The position numbers and the translations under genes were made by a program. Shown piece after piece: positions 36,401 through 44,800 of a DNA stretch of 64,000 nt (the stretch's first letter is position 1; the number at the start of each line of letters is the position of its first letter). The notes under the pieces were generated by a model, which worked only from the letters and a program-made list of their open reading frames with translations, made no database searches and was not told the DNA's origin. This DNA is from Pleodorina starrii (Eukaryota > Chlorophyta > Chlorophyceae > Chlamydomonadales > Volvocaceae): assembly GCA_030267565.1 (NCBI GenBank), contig BRXU01000021.1, forward strand, positions 2,016,501 through 2,080,500, written 5' to 3'.

Positions 36401-37999
36401 GTTCCGTTAGTGCGTTCATGTTTCCAGCAGCTTATTATTATTACTAGTGCAGCTGTTGCCTATCTATCTATCTACGCCGGCGCCCGCGGTCAGCAACGAA
36501 GTGCGTGCGGCCTCATCAATGAATAACACGCAAAGCGGTCGCCTCATCAGCATAGCATGACACCTCGCTCTACATATTACCGTACCATGCATGGTGGTCT
36601 GGAGCGCACTACCTACTGCGCGCACTGTAACGGCTGCTACTCGCCTTACGTACCCATACGTACCTCGCAGGGTTCTCTTCCATCTCCTTCCGTTCCGGCT
36701 GGGCCATCGATGGCCTGTTCGACATCGGCGCGCGGAGCGGCTCGTTTCAACAGTTCTCCTGCCCGCCGGACACGGTGATCACCGGCTTCGCAGCGGGCGT
36801 GTATGCATTCGAGTTTGTTGGTGACAGCTGGATCGCGAACCTCCAGTTCCAGTGCCAGAGTAAGCCGGCGTTCGTATGTGCGTGCGTGTGTGTGTACATC
36901 ACCAACATAGCGATGAGCCCACTGTAAGAAATACTACTACGTGCACAAAACTGCAAAGAAAGCATGCATGTATATATGCCTCATCCCCAATCAATCTCCA
37001 AAAATCGACGTGCACGTTAGTTGTTGCCTTGTTTGGCTCTGACCGCTTTTCCCTGCTAGCTGGTTATGAATTATTTGGGCCGTCGTCAGGGGCGGGTTTG
37101 CCTTCGGAAATGGTTATCCTTACGGGCGAGGTAGGGATGGATATGCAGTATCAATAATGCTTAGTACAAGCAGCTAGTATTGTATCATGGTCCTTATCAG
37201 AAAAGGACCGGCCATCCAGTGATGCCAGATCAGTGCAACTATCACGATATATATACATGTCCAGGATCGATCAGCAGGACACTATAGCTGCTGGTGTAGC
37301 TACATGTGCAGCTACCCATGCATCAGCCGTGCACAGTCAGCAGAAGGCGGCATACATGTACATCGGCGCATGTATGCATGCCCCCATTCCCGCCTGATGC
37401 CGTATGTGCGTGCACGCAGACCCATTCGCAAGCGTGTCCAAGCTGCGTGCCGTACGCGCCGTGAGCTCGCTCAAGGGAGCATCGGGCCTGTCGTGCAAGA
37501 CGTACACGGCTACCAGCAATGACTCCTGGTTCTCCATCGCTACGTCCAAGGGTGTGGATCTGAACGAATTGCTGCGGGCCAACCCCGGGGTCACGAGGGC
37601 CATCACCGAGGGGACGACCGTCTTCCTGCCGCCCTGCAACAATGGAGGTATGTACGCACGTGGGTCGTTGCCGACGGATAAAGAGCCATATATACGCCGA
37701 TATATAGCTAGCCATCAACAAATAAAGTGTGTGTGGGTACGTACACGGCGGTGCGTGCGTGCCGTGTACATACGTACCCACATACATAAACACATACAAG
37801 TGCGCACACAACCGCGCAAAACGTACAACAGCCCCCATCGATCGAACGATCCCATCCTGCCCGGCCTGCCTTCCGACCTTTCCTGCCTGCTGTTGCTTGG
37901 CCCTGCTGCCCGTGTGCGTGTGTGTTGCACGCAGCCGTCCTCACCCAGGACATGGTGAAGAGTAACGGCGGCCGCCGCCTTGCCCTCGAGCAGCAGTAG
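23770..37999 (+). CDS. Secreted multidomain papain-family protease: WSC x2, FTP, apple-like, C1A, LysM x2 (long form)
   Basis: Exons: 23770-23899, 24671-24796, 26045-26206, 26764-26877, 28083-28247, 28432-28932, 30486-30812, 31086-31189, 31583-31654, 32080-32163, 32574-32873, 33482-33778, 34326-34602, 34994-35203, 35734-36000, 36671-36859, 37420-37647 and 37935-37999. All joins are in phase, giving 1205 aa. Order: signal peptide (1-43), WSC 1 (44-139), WSC 2 (140-232), FTP/discoidin-like (233-399), Pro-Ser linker with apple-like module (400-508), I29-type prodomain (509 to about 675), papain domain, LysM 1 (887-956), beta-prism-like (957-1108), LysM 2 (1109-1184), tail. Catalytic residues are Gln688, Cys694, His830 and Asn852. 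The protein should be secreted and bind wall glycans while cleaving wall or matrix proteins; the substrate is unknown. The gene lies head-to-head with its shorter partner across the spacer. Confidence 0.85.
24060..24252 (+). pseudogene. Relic proline-rich exon, probably skipped
   Basis: The stretch reads as SPPSPPPSPSPSPPAPPP near 24182-24240 and ends in a good phase-1 donor (A|GTAAGC at 24252). Its upstream border resembles that of the used proline-rich exon at 30486 (same GAACCCTG...CTGCCTG...CACGCCT context). Where that exon has CCTAG, this one has CCTCG, so the acceptor AG is missing. The signal exon joins the first WSC exon in phase without it. The left arm keeps only the first bases of this segment. 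Confidence 0.55.
24671..26206 (+). other. WSC domain 1, two exons
   Basis: Exon 24671-24796 encodes YYLGCFNDNPSRMLG and ends MTPRICASLARAA; exon 26045-26206 continues with LYAVQFGSWCYGG and SKTCGGAYANSLY. This is the WSC pattern (GCF.D...R.L, MTP..C, CGG), with the usual split between GCF and C.CG halves. WSC domains bind carbohydrate, mostly at cell walls. One typical cysteine (ASLA in place of ..LC) is missing. Confidence 0.85.
26764..28247 (+). other. WSC domain 2, two exons
   Basis: Exon 26764-26877 encodes FDLGCFTDDITRMLP and ITPQICGYRARNL; exon 28083-28247 encodes YYGVQAGFACFAGNDL and SQNCGGPWANNIYVL. Intron phases equal those of domain 1, so this is a duplicated exon pair. A 228-bp hAT-type element lies in the intron between them. 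Confidence 0.85.
27587..27814. mobile_element. hAT-type MITE, 228 bp, with 8-bp target duplication
   Basis: Perfect 16-bp terminal inverted repeats, CAGGGTGGCTATCTTA at 27587-27602 and its complement at 27799-27814, are flanked on both sides by CCATGGAT (27579-27586 and 27815-27822). An 8-bp target duplication with ends starting CAGGG is characteristic of hAT elements. There is no transposase frame, so it is non-autonomous. It lies in the intron splitting the second WSC domain. Confidence 0.9.
28432..28932 (+). other. FTP / F5/8 type C (discoidin-like) domain exon
   Basis: One exon of 167 codons starts with PPNLALGKPTYASS, the hallmark of fucolectin/pentraxin (FTP) and F5/8 C domains, continues through WFSVDLG and VVIWNRCDCCQGRLQNAELRIG, and closes with LTEVQVFGYG. 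The length and motif order fit the family. Such domains bind sugars, often fucose, with a calcium ion. It is bounded by phase-1 introns. Confidence 0.9.
29478..29834. mobile_element. Possible MITE in the intron after the FTP exon
   Basis: The left end reads GGAAAGGAAACCCTTCGT and the right end GGGTTTCCTTAG, so GGAAACCCT is inverted at the two ends. Inside are many copies of CTTCGT/ACGAAG. No clean target duplication was found, so the limits are approximate and the class is unknown. Confidence 0.4.
30486..30812 (+). other. Pro-Ser linker plus apple/PAN-like module exon
   Basis: The exon opens at CCTAG|TATATCC and reads YPPSPPPSPPPSPP with further Pro, the hydroxyproline-rich linker type of volvocine wall proteins. 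It continues as a short Cys-containing module, VCQQLLGYTSIPDLDHGGDD, then ACNSNPRCAAFNEYG and SCLYVK. The C...C..F..Y pattern is that of PAN/apple modules, in a short version common in Chlamydomonas proteins. The family call is moderate. Confidence 0.6.
33001..33072. repeat. 24-bp tandem triplication in an intron
   Basis: The unit beginning TGCACAATGCCACACGTACG occurs three times in a row at 33001-33072. The corresponding intron of the left arm has only a single, diverged unit near 13355-13380, so the expansion followed the duplication. Confidence 0.85.
33122..33447 (+). mobile_element. SINE-like or short retroposon insertion with TSD and empty site
   Basis: This 326-bp segment is absent from the matching intron of the left arm. 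It is bordered by TCACGTGG on both sides (33114-33121 and 33448-33455), whereas the left arm has that octamer once (minus strand, 13305-13298). It ends in (GTT)n then (ATT)n, and another (GTT)n lies inside at about 33196-33229. No reading frame of interest. The class is unknown; the tail suggests a retroposed element. Confidence 0.8.
34994..35203 (+). other. LysM domain 1 exon (long form)
   Basis: The exon encodes a Pro-rich linker, then TTYTYTGAESLESIAIKF, ISQILIDNNL and a closing IGSQLKISCP. These are the three blocks of LysM: the Y.V..GDSL..IA.KF start, the L...N middle and the final G..L.IP.C. One codon is missing relative to the left copy, in the Ser-Pro linker. Confidence 0.85.
35734..36859 (+). 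other. Beta-prism-like (jacalin or VMO-I type) module, two exons
   Basis: Exon 35734-36000 encodes a part with FMCPRGQYAVSFTARPG and VTMACSDGS; exon 36671-36859 encodes GWAIDGLFDIGARSG, FSCPPDTVITGFAAGVY and IANLQFQCQ. The repeated CP.G/D..I.GF and terminal L.F.C strands resemble jacalin-related and VMO-I folds, which are carbohydrate binding or eggshell proteins. I cannot decide between them from the sequence. Confidence 0.5.
37420..37647 (+). other. LysM domain 2 exon (long form)
   Basis: The exon encodes a linker, then GLSCKTYTATSNDSWFSIAT, GVDLNELLRANPGV and EGTTVFLPPC. It is a clear LysM with the conserved W..IA, L...NP and G..V.LPPC blocks. A partial stray copy of the start of this exon lies at 7178-7262. 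Confidence 0.85.
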
Positions 38000-38769
38000 T
38001 TATCGACTTTGTCGAGTCGTCGGTCCTCTTTCGTTCGATTGAGCGCTGCCGGTCAAGTGTGATGCCGCCCTGGTAGCGTGCAAGCAAGCAGCAGAACCCT
38101 GCATGCCGCACGCATGGTGCGTGACCGACAATGAGCGAGGTTTAACACGATTCGGATGTCGATTTATGAATGGAGTAGGTGTGTCATGTGCAGTTGGCAA
38201 CCCTAATAAGGGTTATGGGAGCAGGAGGGGTGGGGTGTCGGGTTGCCCCGATCCCATGCCTCTCCTGCTACCGCCTGCGGAGATTATGCGAACTTGGATT
38301 TGGATCGTAATTGGCGATCGGCCTCCGCACGCGCGCGCGAAGCGTAATGCCTGCCGGACGACAGCGCGGGTCAATCAGACAACTAACGCTCTTGGCCCCT
38401 CCTGGCGCACGCACACGAACCAGCGAGCCCGCTCCGTATTCTGTCCTGCTGGGACGTGTTGCGCGTGTGCGCGCGGTCAAACTTTATTTGTCCGTATATT
38501 CATTCTGCGGTGTCGCTCGCTGTTCAAACGTACCCGCCATTATGTGTACACACACCCGTTATGTGTACATGTATGTACCTGCTGTATGTATGCTTGGGTA
38601 TTTTTTCCGTACATATATACTGTGCCGCCAGCATTGAACAGGCATGCAGGCACCAAGCCATCGATCGGCATTGCATTGGCAGGTAATTAAGCGGGAGCTT
38701 CACAAACCAGCCAGCCAGCCATGTGTATGCTGAATCGCCACTTATTGCGTCTGCCCACCCCACTCAATG

Positions 38770-39780
38770 AGTCTGCGTCTCACTTACCCCTCCCCGCCCC
38801 TCCCTGTCGTACAGTCCCCCGACCCCCCTGGGACCCCCACTTAGATGACGCAAACGACGCAAACCACTTCTGTTTCTACCGCAGCGATGGGCTACTGACT
38901 CCTGCCGTGCCATGCCTCCAACCTAGCCGGACGGAGCCATGACCCAGGTCTTTGCACGATTCGTTGCACTAAGCACGCCGTGGTTTAAAACGGTGATCAC
39001 GCCTTGCCCTCCTCCCCCCCCCCTCCCGTGCCCGCCCCTCCCACCCGTCCGCCGCGGCCATGGGCTCCTGACTCCTGCCTATATTCATATATTACCGCGG
39101 CTGACTACGGTTTGGCGCAGAGTGAGAATTTTGCGTCGTTTGCGTCATTTGCGTCTGGGCCCTAGGTGGTCGGGCAGGCTGTACGATACGAGTCCGGGCA
39201 GACTCAGAGAGTGAACAGGGAGACTCAGCGGGTGTTGCATGGTGTTGGACTATATGAGTGGGCTGGGGACTCAATATAGTGAGTTGAGTCAATTGAGTGT
39301 GGGGCTTGACTCTATGAGTGGGCTGGGGACTCAATAGGACCCTAAGTGGTTTGCGTCGTTTGCGTCGTTTGCGTCACCTAAGTGGGGGTCCCAGGGGGTG
39401 AGGGGACTGTACGACAGGGAGGGGCGGGGGGGTAAGTGAGACACAGACTCATTGGGGTGGGGGGACGCAATGAGTGGGGCCAGACTCTACTAAGTGGTTT
39501 GCGTACGCAAACCACTTAGTAGAGTCTGGGCAAACGACGCGTCGTTTGCGTCATCTAAGTGGGGGTCCCAGGGGGGTCGGGGGACTGTACGACAGGGAGG
39601 GGCGGGGAGGGGTAAGTGAGACGCAGACTCATTGAGTGGGGTGGGGGGACGCAATGTGTGGGGCTAGACTCTACTAAGTGGTTTGCATCATTTTCGTTGA
39701 GCCATTGAGTGTGGGGCTGGACGCAATGAGTGGACCGGGGACTCAATGTTGAGTATAAAACACCAGATAGACGCAGACTG
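38770..39780. repeat. Cluster of direct and inverted GTTTGCGTC repeats
   Basis: A block of about 100 bp containing GTTTGCGTC copies, CTAAGTGGGGGTCCCAGGGG, GGACTGTACGACAGGGAGGG and TAAGTGAGACGCAGACTC occurs at about 39350-39455 and 39535-39640 in one orientation, and at about 38770-38865 in the other. Related ACTCAATGAGTGGGG motifs fill the spaces. No coding potential is seen. It may be a nested MITE or a satellite. Confidence 0.8.
39481..39528. repeat. Perfect 48-bp palindrome
   Basis: The 24 bases 39481-39504 are exactly the reverse complement of 39505-39528, with no spacer. The arms contain CTAAGTGGTTTGCGT, the same motif as in the repeat blocks on either side, so it is a head-to-head junction of two such repeats. 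Confidence 0.95.
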
Positions 39781-39876
39781 AGTCAGGCGTCTTGACGCAA
39801 AACCAGACTTAGGCCAGCAGACTTAGGCCAGACTTAGGCCCTGTTCGTAAGTGATTTTGACTCCAGTGGCTTTATG

Positions 39877-40122
39877 TGCCAAGAGCCCTCCGAGAGGTGA
39901 CCCTGCTGGGTCACTTGGCACGAGGCTAACTACTGTCACAGCCCAACTGTCCTAGCCATAACCTCCGGCAGTTGTTGACACCTACCACTGCTGTTGGCCC
40001 ACGACAGCTGTCATGTGCAGCTGATGGCAGGACCACGCCCGAGACACTGGGTGCGCTGACTCCCTTCACCCCCCCCCCGAACGCAGCTAGCTACTGCACG
40101 TACGGCCAAACGACTTACGAAC
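39877..40122 (+). repeat. Dispersed repeat, copy 2 (carries the LINE)
   Basis: The segment 39877-40086 matches 7380-7590, and 40100-40122 matches 8325-8346. The part equivalent to 7590-8325 is missing here. A hairpin (GTGCCAAG ... CTTGGCAC) within 39878-39923 has no full counterpart in copy 1. The LINE begins directly after ACGAAC at 40117-40122. Confidence 0.7.
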
Positions 40123-40626
40123 TTCCACAGTTCCACAGTTCCACAGTTCCACAGTTCCACAGTTCCACAGTTCCACAGTTCCACAGTTCCACAGTTCCAC
40201 AGTTCCACAGTTCCACAGTTCCACAGTTCCACAGTTCCACAGTTCCACAGTTCCACAGTTCCACAGTTCCACAGTTCCACAGTTCCACAGTTCCACAGTT
40301 CCACAGTTCCACAGTTCCACAGTTCCACAGTTCCACAGTTCCACAGTTCCACAGTTCCACAGTTCCACAGTTCCACAGTTCCACAGTTCCACAGTTCCAC
40401 AGTTCCACAGTTCCACAGTTCCACAGTTCCACAGTTCCACAGTTCCACAGTTCCACAGTTCCACAGTTCCACAGTTCCACAGTGCCACAGTGCCACAGTG
40501 CCACAGTGCCACAGTGCCACAGTGCCACAGTGCCACAGTGCCACAGTGCCACAGTGCCACAGTGCCACAGTGCCACAGTGCCACAGTGCCACAGTGCCAC
40601 AGTGCCACAGTGCCACAGTGCCACAG
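40123..40626. repeat. Octamer array: 45 x TTCCACAG then 18 x TGCCACAG
   Basis: From 40123 to 40482 the unit TTCCACAG repeats 45 times without a change. At 40483 it switches to TGCCACAG, repeated 18 times to 40626. The ORF1 start codon follows ten bases later. None of the six frames contains a stop in the array, which produces artificial octapeptide open frames such as PQFHSSTV. The array fills the entire space between the target duplication and ORF1. Confidence 0.98.
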
Positions 40627-40635
40627 TGCCGCGAG

Positions 40636-41817
40636 ATGGAAGCGGCCAGCAAGCGCGGCGCAAGTGTCCTCACAACACCGCCATCAATGGTGAAGCCCGC
40701 ATCAAAGGTTCCCAACCTCGCGGATGGCAACAACGTAACACTAATAGCCAGGTTTCAAGGACTTGAGCAGGATGTGCCGGACAACATGGAGCATTCACCG
40801 GACAGATCAACGGCTTGTGACCTAACGACAGCCAGGAAGGAAATCGAGGACATTAGGAAAAAGTTTCAGGACATGATGGGGATTCTGGACATACGTGCAA
40901 GCCAGCACGCGGCCCTAGAAAAGGCGGTAAGCAGCCTGTCGGAGGGGCTGCTCACGGCGGTAGAGAAGCTAGACTCAGTGGGCTCGAAGCTGGACAGCCA
41001 GGCGACAACCATGCACGTCATCCAGCACCAGCAGCACCAGGACCGGGAGATACTGCAAAGCGCGGTGACGAAGCTTGGCGCCCTGCAGCAGCAGGTGGAG
41101 GCGCTGACCAAGGGCCTGGCAGCGCAGCAGGACGCGGCTCAGGCGGCCGCGCCAGCACGCGTTGCTCGGGCGAAGGAGGCCCGGGCCCCCGCGGCCCAGG
41201 CGGCAGCAACACCGCTGGTAGAGAGCGACTCGCTGATCCTGTCAGGGGTCAGCGGCAGCTACAACACCAAGCTGGTGCAGGACAGCGTAGACGCGCTGAT
41301 GAGCGGATACATTAGGGCGGAAGGCGTGACCGCCGTGGTAGAGGAGATCCCGAGCCGCGGCCAGAAGCTGGACGAGTTCCGGCAGGCGCTCAAGATCCCC
41401 GTGGCGGGTGCTCAGGGAGCCGCGAGCAGCACCACGGGGGGCGACGCGGAGATGGCCGACCGGACGGCAGGAGGGGCCGACTCGCCGACACGGCGGGTCA
41501 TCGTGCGCTTCGCGGGCAAGGAGGCGGACGTCGAGGTCGCCCGGTCAGCCTTCATCGGCTACGCGGCGTTTCTGAGGGAGGCGCTGCGATGGGTGGTGGG
41601 GGACAACCTCACCCCCGCGGGCCGCACAGCGCGCCGGGCAGTCTTCAGGGACTTTAAAACCCTGGAGGCCGGCGGCATGCGCCCACGGTGGCGCAACGGA
41701 GCTCAGATATCCGTGATGCCGCCGGGGGAGCGGGTGCCGAGGCTTTGCACGGCGGAGGACGTACGGCGGTGCGCGGGGGAGCAGGAGGGTGCGCGCAACG
41801 TGAACCCGGATCAGTAA
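40636..41817 (+). CDS. LINE ORF1 protein
   Basis: The frame from the first ATG after the octamer array encodes 393 residues. Residues roughly 60-170 have the heptad pattern of a long coiled coil (ARKEIEDIRKKF, LEKAVSSLSEGL, QQQVEALTKGL). An Ala-rich linker follows, then a basic C-terminal part (RRVIVRFAGKEADVEVARSA ... FLREALRW). This layout matches L1-type ORF1 proteins, which trimerise and bind the element RNA. Its TAA is directly followed by the ATG of ORF2, so ORF2 may be translated by reinitiation. The frame is open upstream through the array, so a longer start cannot be excluded. Confidence 0.8.
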   Translation: MEAASKRGASVLTTPPSMVKPASKVPNLADGNNVTLIARFQGLEQDVPDNMEHSPDRSTACDLTTARKEIEDIRKKFQDMMGILDIRASQHAALEKAVSSLSEGLLTAVEKLDSVGSKLDSQATTMHVIQHQQHQDREILQSAVTKLGALQQQVEALTKGLAAQQDAAQAAAPARVARAKEARAPAAQAAATPLVESDSLILSGVSGSYNTKLVQDSVDALMSGYIRAEGVTAVVEEIPSRGQKLDEFRQALKIPVAGAQGAASSTTGGDAEMADRTAGGADSPTRRVIVRFAGKEADVEVARSAFIGYAAFLREALRWVVGDNLTPAGRTARRAVFRDFKTLEAGGMRPRWRNGAQISVMPPGERVPRLCTAEDVRRCAGEQEGARNVNPDQ

Positions 41818-44800
41818 ATGCCTGAGAATAGTCTGCGCATCGCGCTTTGGAATGTGCGGCATCTAGATGACGGCAAGCTGCAGGAGGAGCCTATGATATG
41901 GCATCTTCTGTCTAAGCATGACATTATTGTATGTGTGGAGACGCACGGCACAACCTCTCGACCCACCAAGAATGCGCATTTGCCGGGTTACAGGGTGCAC
42001 TGCATGGACAGGCCTGGGGTGGGGGGTAGAGGAGACGGGGGGGTGGCAGTGTACGTCCACGACAGAATCGCCGACGGCTGCGAGCCACTGCTGTGTACAG
42101 CGGTGCCTCGAGGCTGCGAATCTGTGTGGCTACGGCTGCGATCCGACTGGGTTGACGCAGGGGGTCATAGCCTATTGGTGGGGGCGTGCTACTTCGCGCC
42201 CGAAACCTCTTCCTATCATCGGGAGGGGCGCCCAGGGGCCTCATCCGCCGAAGTAGCCCTTGAAGTCTTCTCCACCCTACAGGAAAGACTGGGTACTCTG
42301 AGGCGCGACGAAGATCTGGTGCTGCTCGCGGGTGACTTTAATGCGCGGCTTAGCGGAGGGGCACACGGGGTATCAGACCTACCGGATGTGACCATCAACG
42401 AGTTGGCTGAGCAGCTACGGTTACCTTTTGGGTATGACGAGGACGCGTTTGGTGTACCGCGAGTGCGGAACTGCAAGGACGCTGATACTAATCATGCTGG
42501 TGAGGAGCTAGGAAATGTGTGTCGTTCGGAGGGATTATGCGTGCTAAACGGGAGGGTAAGGGGAGATGAGGAAGGGGCTCTTACGTTTCTGAGTGCTAAT
42601 TCGGGGGTCGCAGGGGCGGAAAGGGGGAGCACAGTTGACCTGTTTGTGGCTAGCACGAACCTGTTTCAGAAATGTCGGAGCCTGATAGTCTACGACAACT
42701 TGCATAACAGGCTGCGCACGCAAGGGGCTGGGACGCGAACATTCAGCGATCACCGGCCAGTTGGCCTGGAGATTGGTCTGCAGCTGCGACGCCCGGATGG
42801 GGGGATACTAGCGCAACGGAATAAGAGTAAACGCATGAGGTTTGACGTGAAGCGATGGCGGGAATACGCGGCGCTGTTCACACCCGATGACAGCCCTACT
42901 CTAGCCGCCCTCGATGGGGTGGTAAAAGGGCTGGCTGAGGGCTCAGTGAACAGCACGCAAGCGGTTGACCGCATCGGAAACGTTCTGTACGGGGCCATGA
43001 AAAGGACGTTCGGAGTAGGGCAGCCAGGGCCTCAGCCCCGCTCAGGGCACGCCCCATGGTGGAACGAGGAATGTGCACAGAAGCATGCGATCATGGACGC
43101 GAAGTTGATCACTGCTCATGGGCAGGATAGGTCATCAGCGGCATGGTTAGCGTTCAGGGAGGCAAGGCAGGTGTATAATAGAGCGCGGAGGCACGCCATG
43201 GCGGCGTTTGAGCAGAAGGAATGGCGTGAGTTTATCAGTTCCTGCCGCGGGGACCCGAGGGCCCTATGGCAGAAGTTGGCGGGGGGGGGTACTCAGCCCA
43301 TGTCCGATCTCTGAGGGAGATGTGTGGCGGGAGCATTTTCAGAAGCTGTACAATGAGAGGCAGCGGGAGCCCGACAACAGGAAAGCGTTTGAGATGCTGG
43401 CGTTTATCAACAGGGCACATGGGAACGGGGCATGGTGGAACGTCATGGGATGGGAAGAGAGGAACCGGAGGCAGGCGGCGGCGGATGCGGCACTCAACAT
43501 TCCCATCGCAGTTGAAGAGGTAACCAGTGTCCTGGAGGATCTACCTAACGGTAAATCCAGTGGACCAGAGAAGGTGTGTGGGGAGTGTTACAAGTATGCT
43601 AGACGGCTGCGTAATAGTGATGATGACAGGCCGGAAATCAACCGGTTGGCGCCGGTGCTGCAGGCACTCATGGAGCACATCCGCTCCAAGGGTGATTTTC
43701 CGGAGCAGTTCACCGTGTCAGACCTGGTTCCTGTTTATAAGCGAAACGGACGTGACCCAACGGACTGTAGTAACTATCGGGGCATAGCGGTTGGCGGCGT
43801 ACTCGCAAAATGCTACGCATCCGTGCTTGAGCGCCGCCTCACCAAATTCGCGGAAGCGGACCCTGTGGAGCTGCCTGTGCGTCACTGGTGCCAGGCAGGC
43901 TTTCGCCAGGGCCTAGGCACACAGCACCATCTTTTTGTGTTGCGTCATATCCTGACCCGTTACGCAAGACCTGGGCAGAGTGGGTTGCTGGTGTGCCAAA
44001 TAGATTTTGAGAAGGCGTTTGATCGGGTGGATAGGAAGACGCTTTGGGCGCGGCTAGCAGAACGTGGCGTGGGGGGTCAATTGATGGACGCTCTGAGACG
44101 AGCATACGACAACGTGGAGCTTCGGGTGAAGGTGAACGGTCAGAGGGGCACGCCTTTTAAGTCGGATCAAGGGGTGAAGCAAGGGTGCCCCCTAAGTCCG
44201 GTCTTATTCGGAATGTTCATCGAGACGTTTGCGAACTACGTCGACGAACGCGATCGGCGGTGGCCACAGGGGGGGTCCCCGATCGTCGGGGGGAAAAGGG
44301 CTCCGGAGCTCTTGTATGCGGATGACTTAACGTTATTCGCAACGAACCCCGCACGCATGCAATTTCTGTTGGACAGATTGGTGGAATACTGCGAGGGCTT
44401 CGGGATGAGTCTGAACGTCAACAAGTGCGAGCTATTAGTTTTCGCCGGCAGGCAAGATACGCTAGCGACGTTGATGGAAGGTGCGAGCCAACTGAAATTC
44501 GCTGGGCAACCTGTCCCAGTGAAGGAACGTGCGAAGTACCTCGGCTTGCGATACGGACCCAGTTTTTCGTTTGATTCGTGCCGTATGGAGCTGTGCGATG
44601 TGGGGCGAAGAGCGGTGTTCGCGTTGATGCAGAAACTAGATAGGAATCGAATATGGGTCCCCGATCTTATGTTGCGATGCTTTGACGTGCAAATCAGGTC
44701 GTTACTGTCGTACGGGGCTGAAGTGTGGGGCCCTGACGCTATCCGTGAGGCGCTGGGGACCATGGGGCGTCAAAGAATTAAAGAGTGGCACCGTTGGGGA

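Larger units (their letters stand above)
23155..38369. repeat. Right arm of the inverted duplication
   Basis: This arm is the reverse complement of 8395-16355 plus the segment 24.1-31.07 kb and smaller insertions. Homology covers the 230-bp repeats, the shared upstream region and signal exon, all prodomain-to-terminus exons with their introns, and several hundred bases beyond the stop codon. Confidence 0.85.

Noticed and set aside
39972..40766. Open frames encoding PQFHSSTV or LWNCGTVE octapeptide repeats
   Set aside because: They are translations of the octamer array, open in all six frames because the unit has no stop; no start or splice signal supports them.
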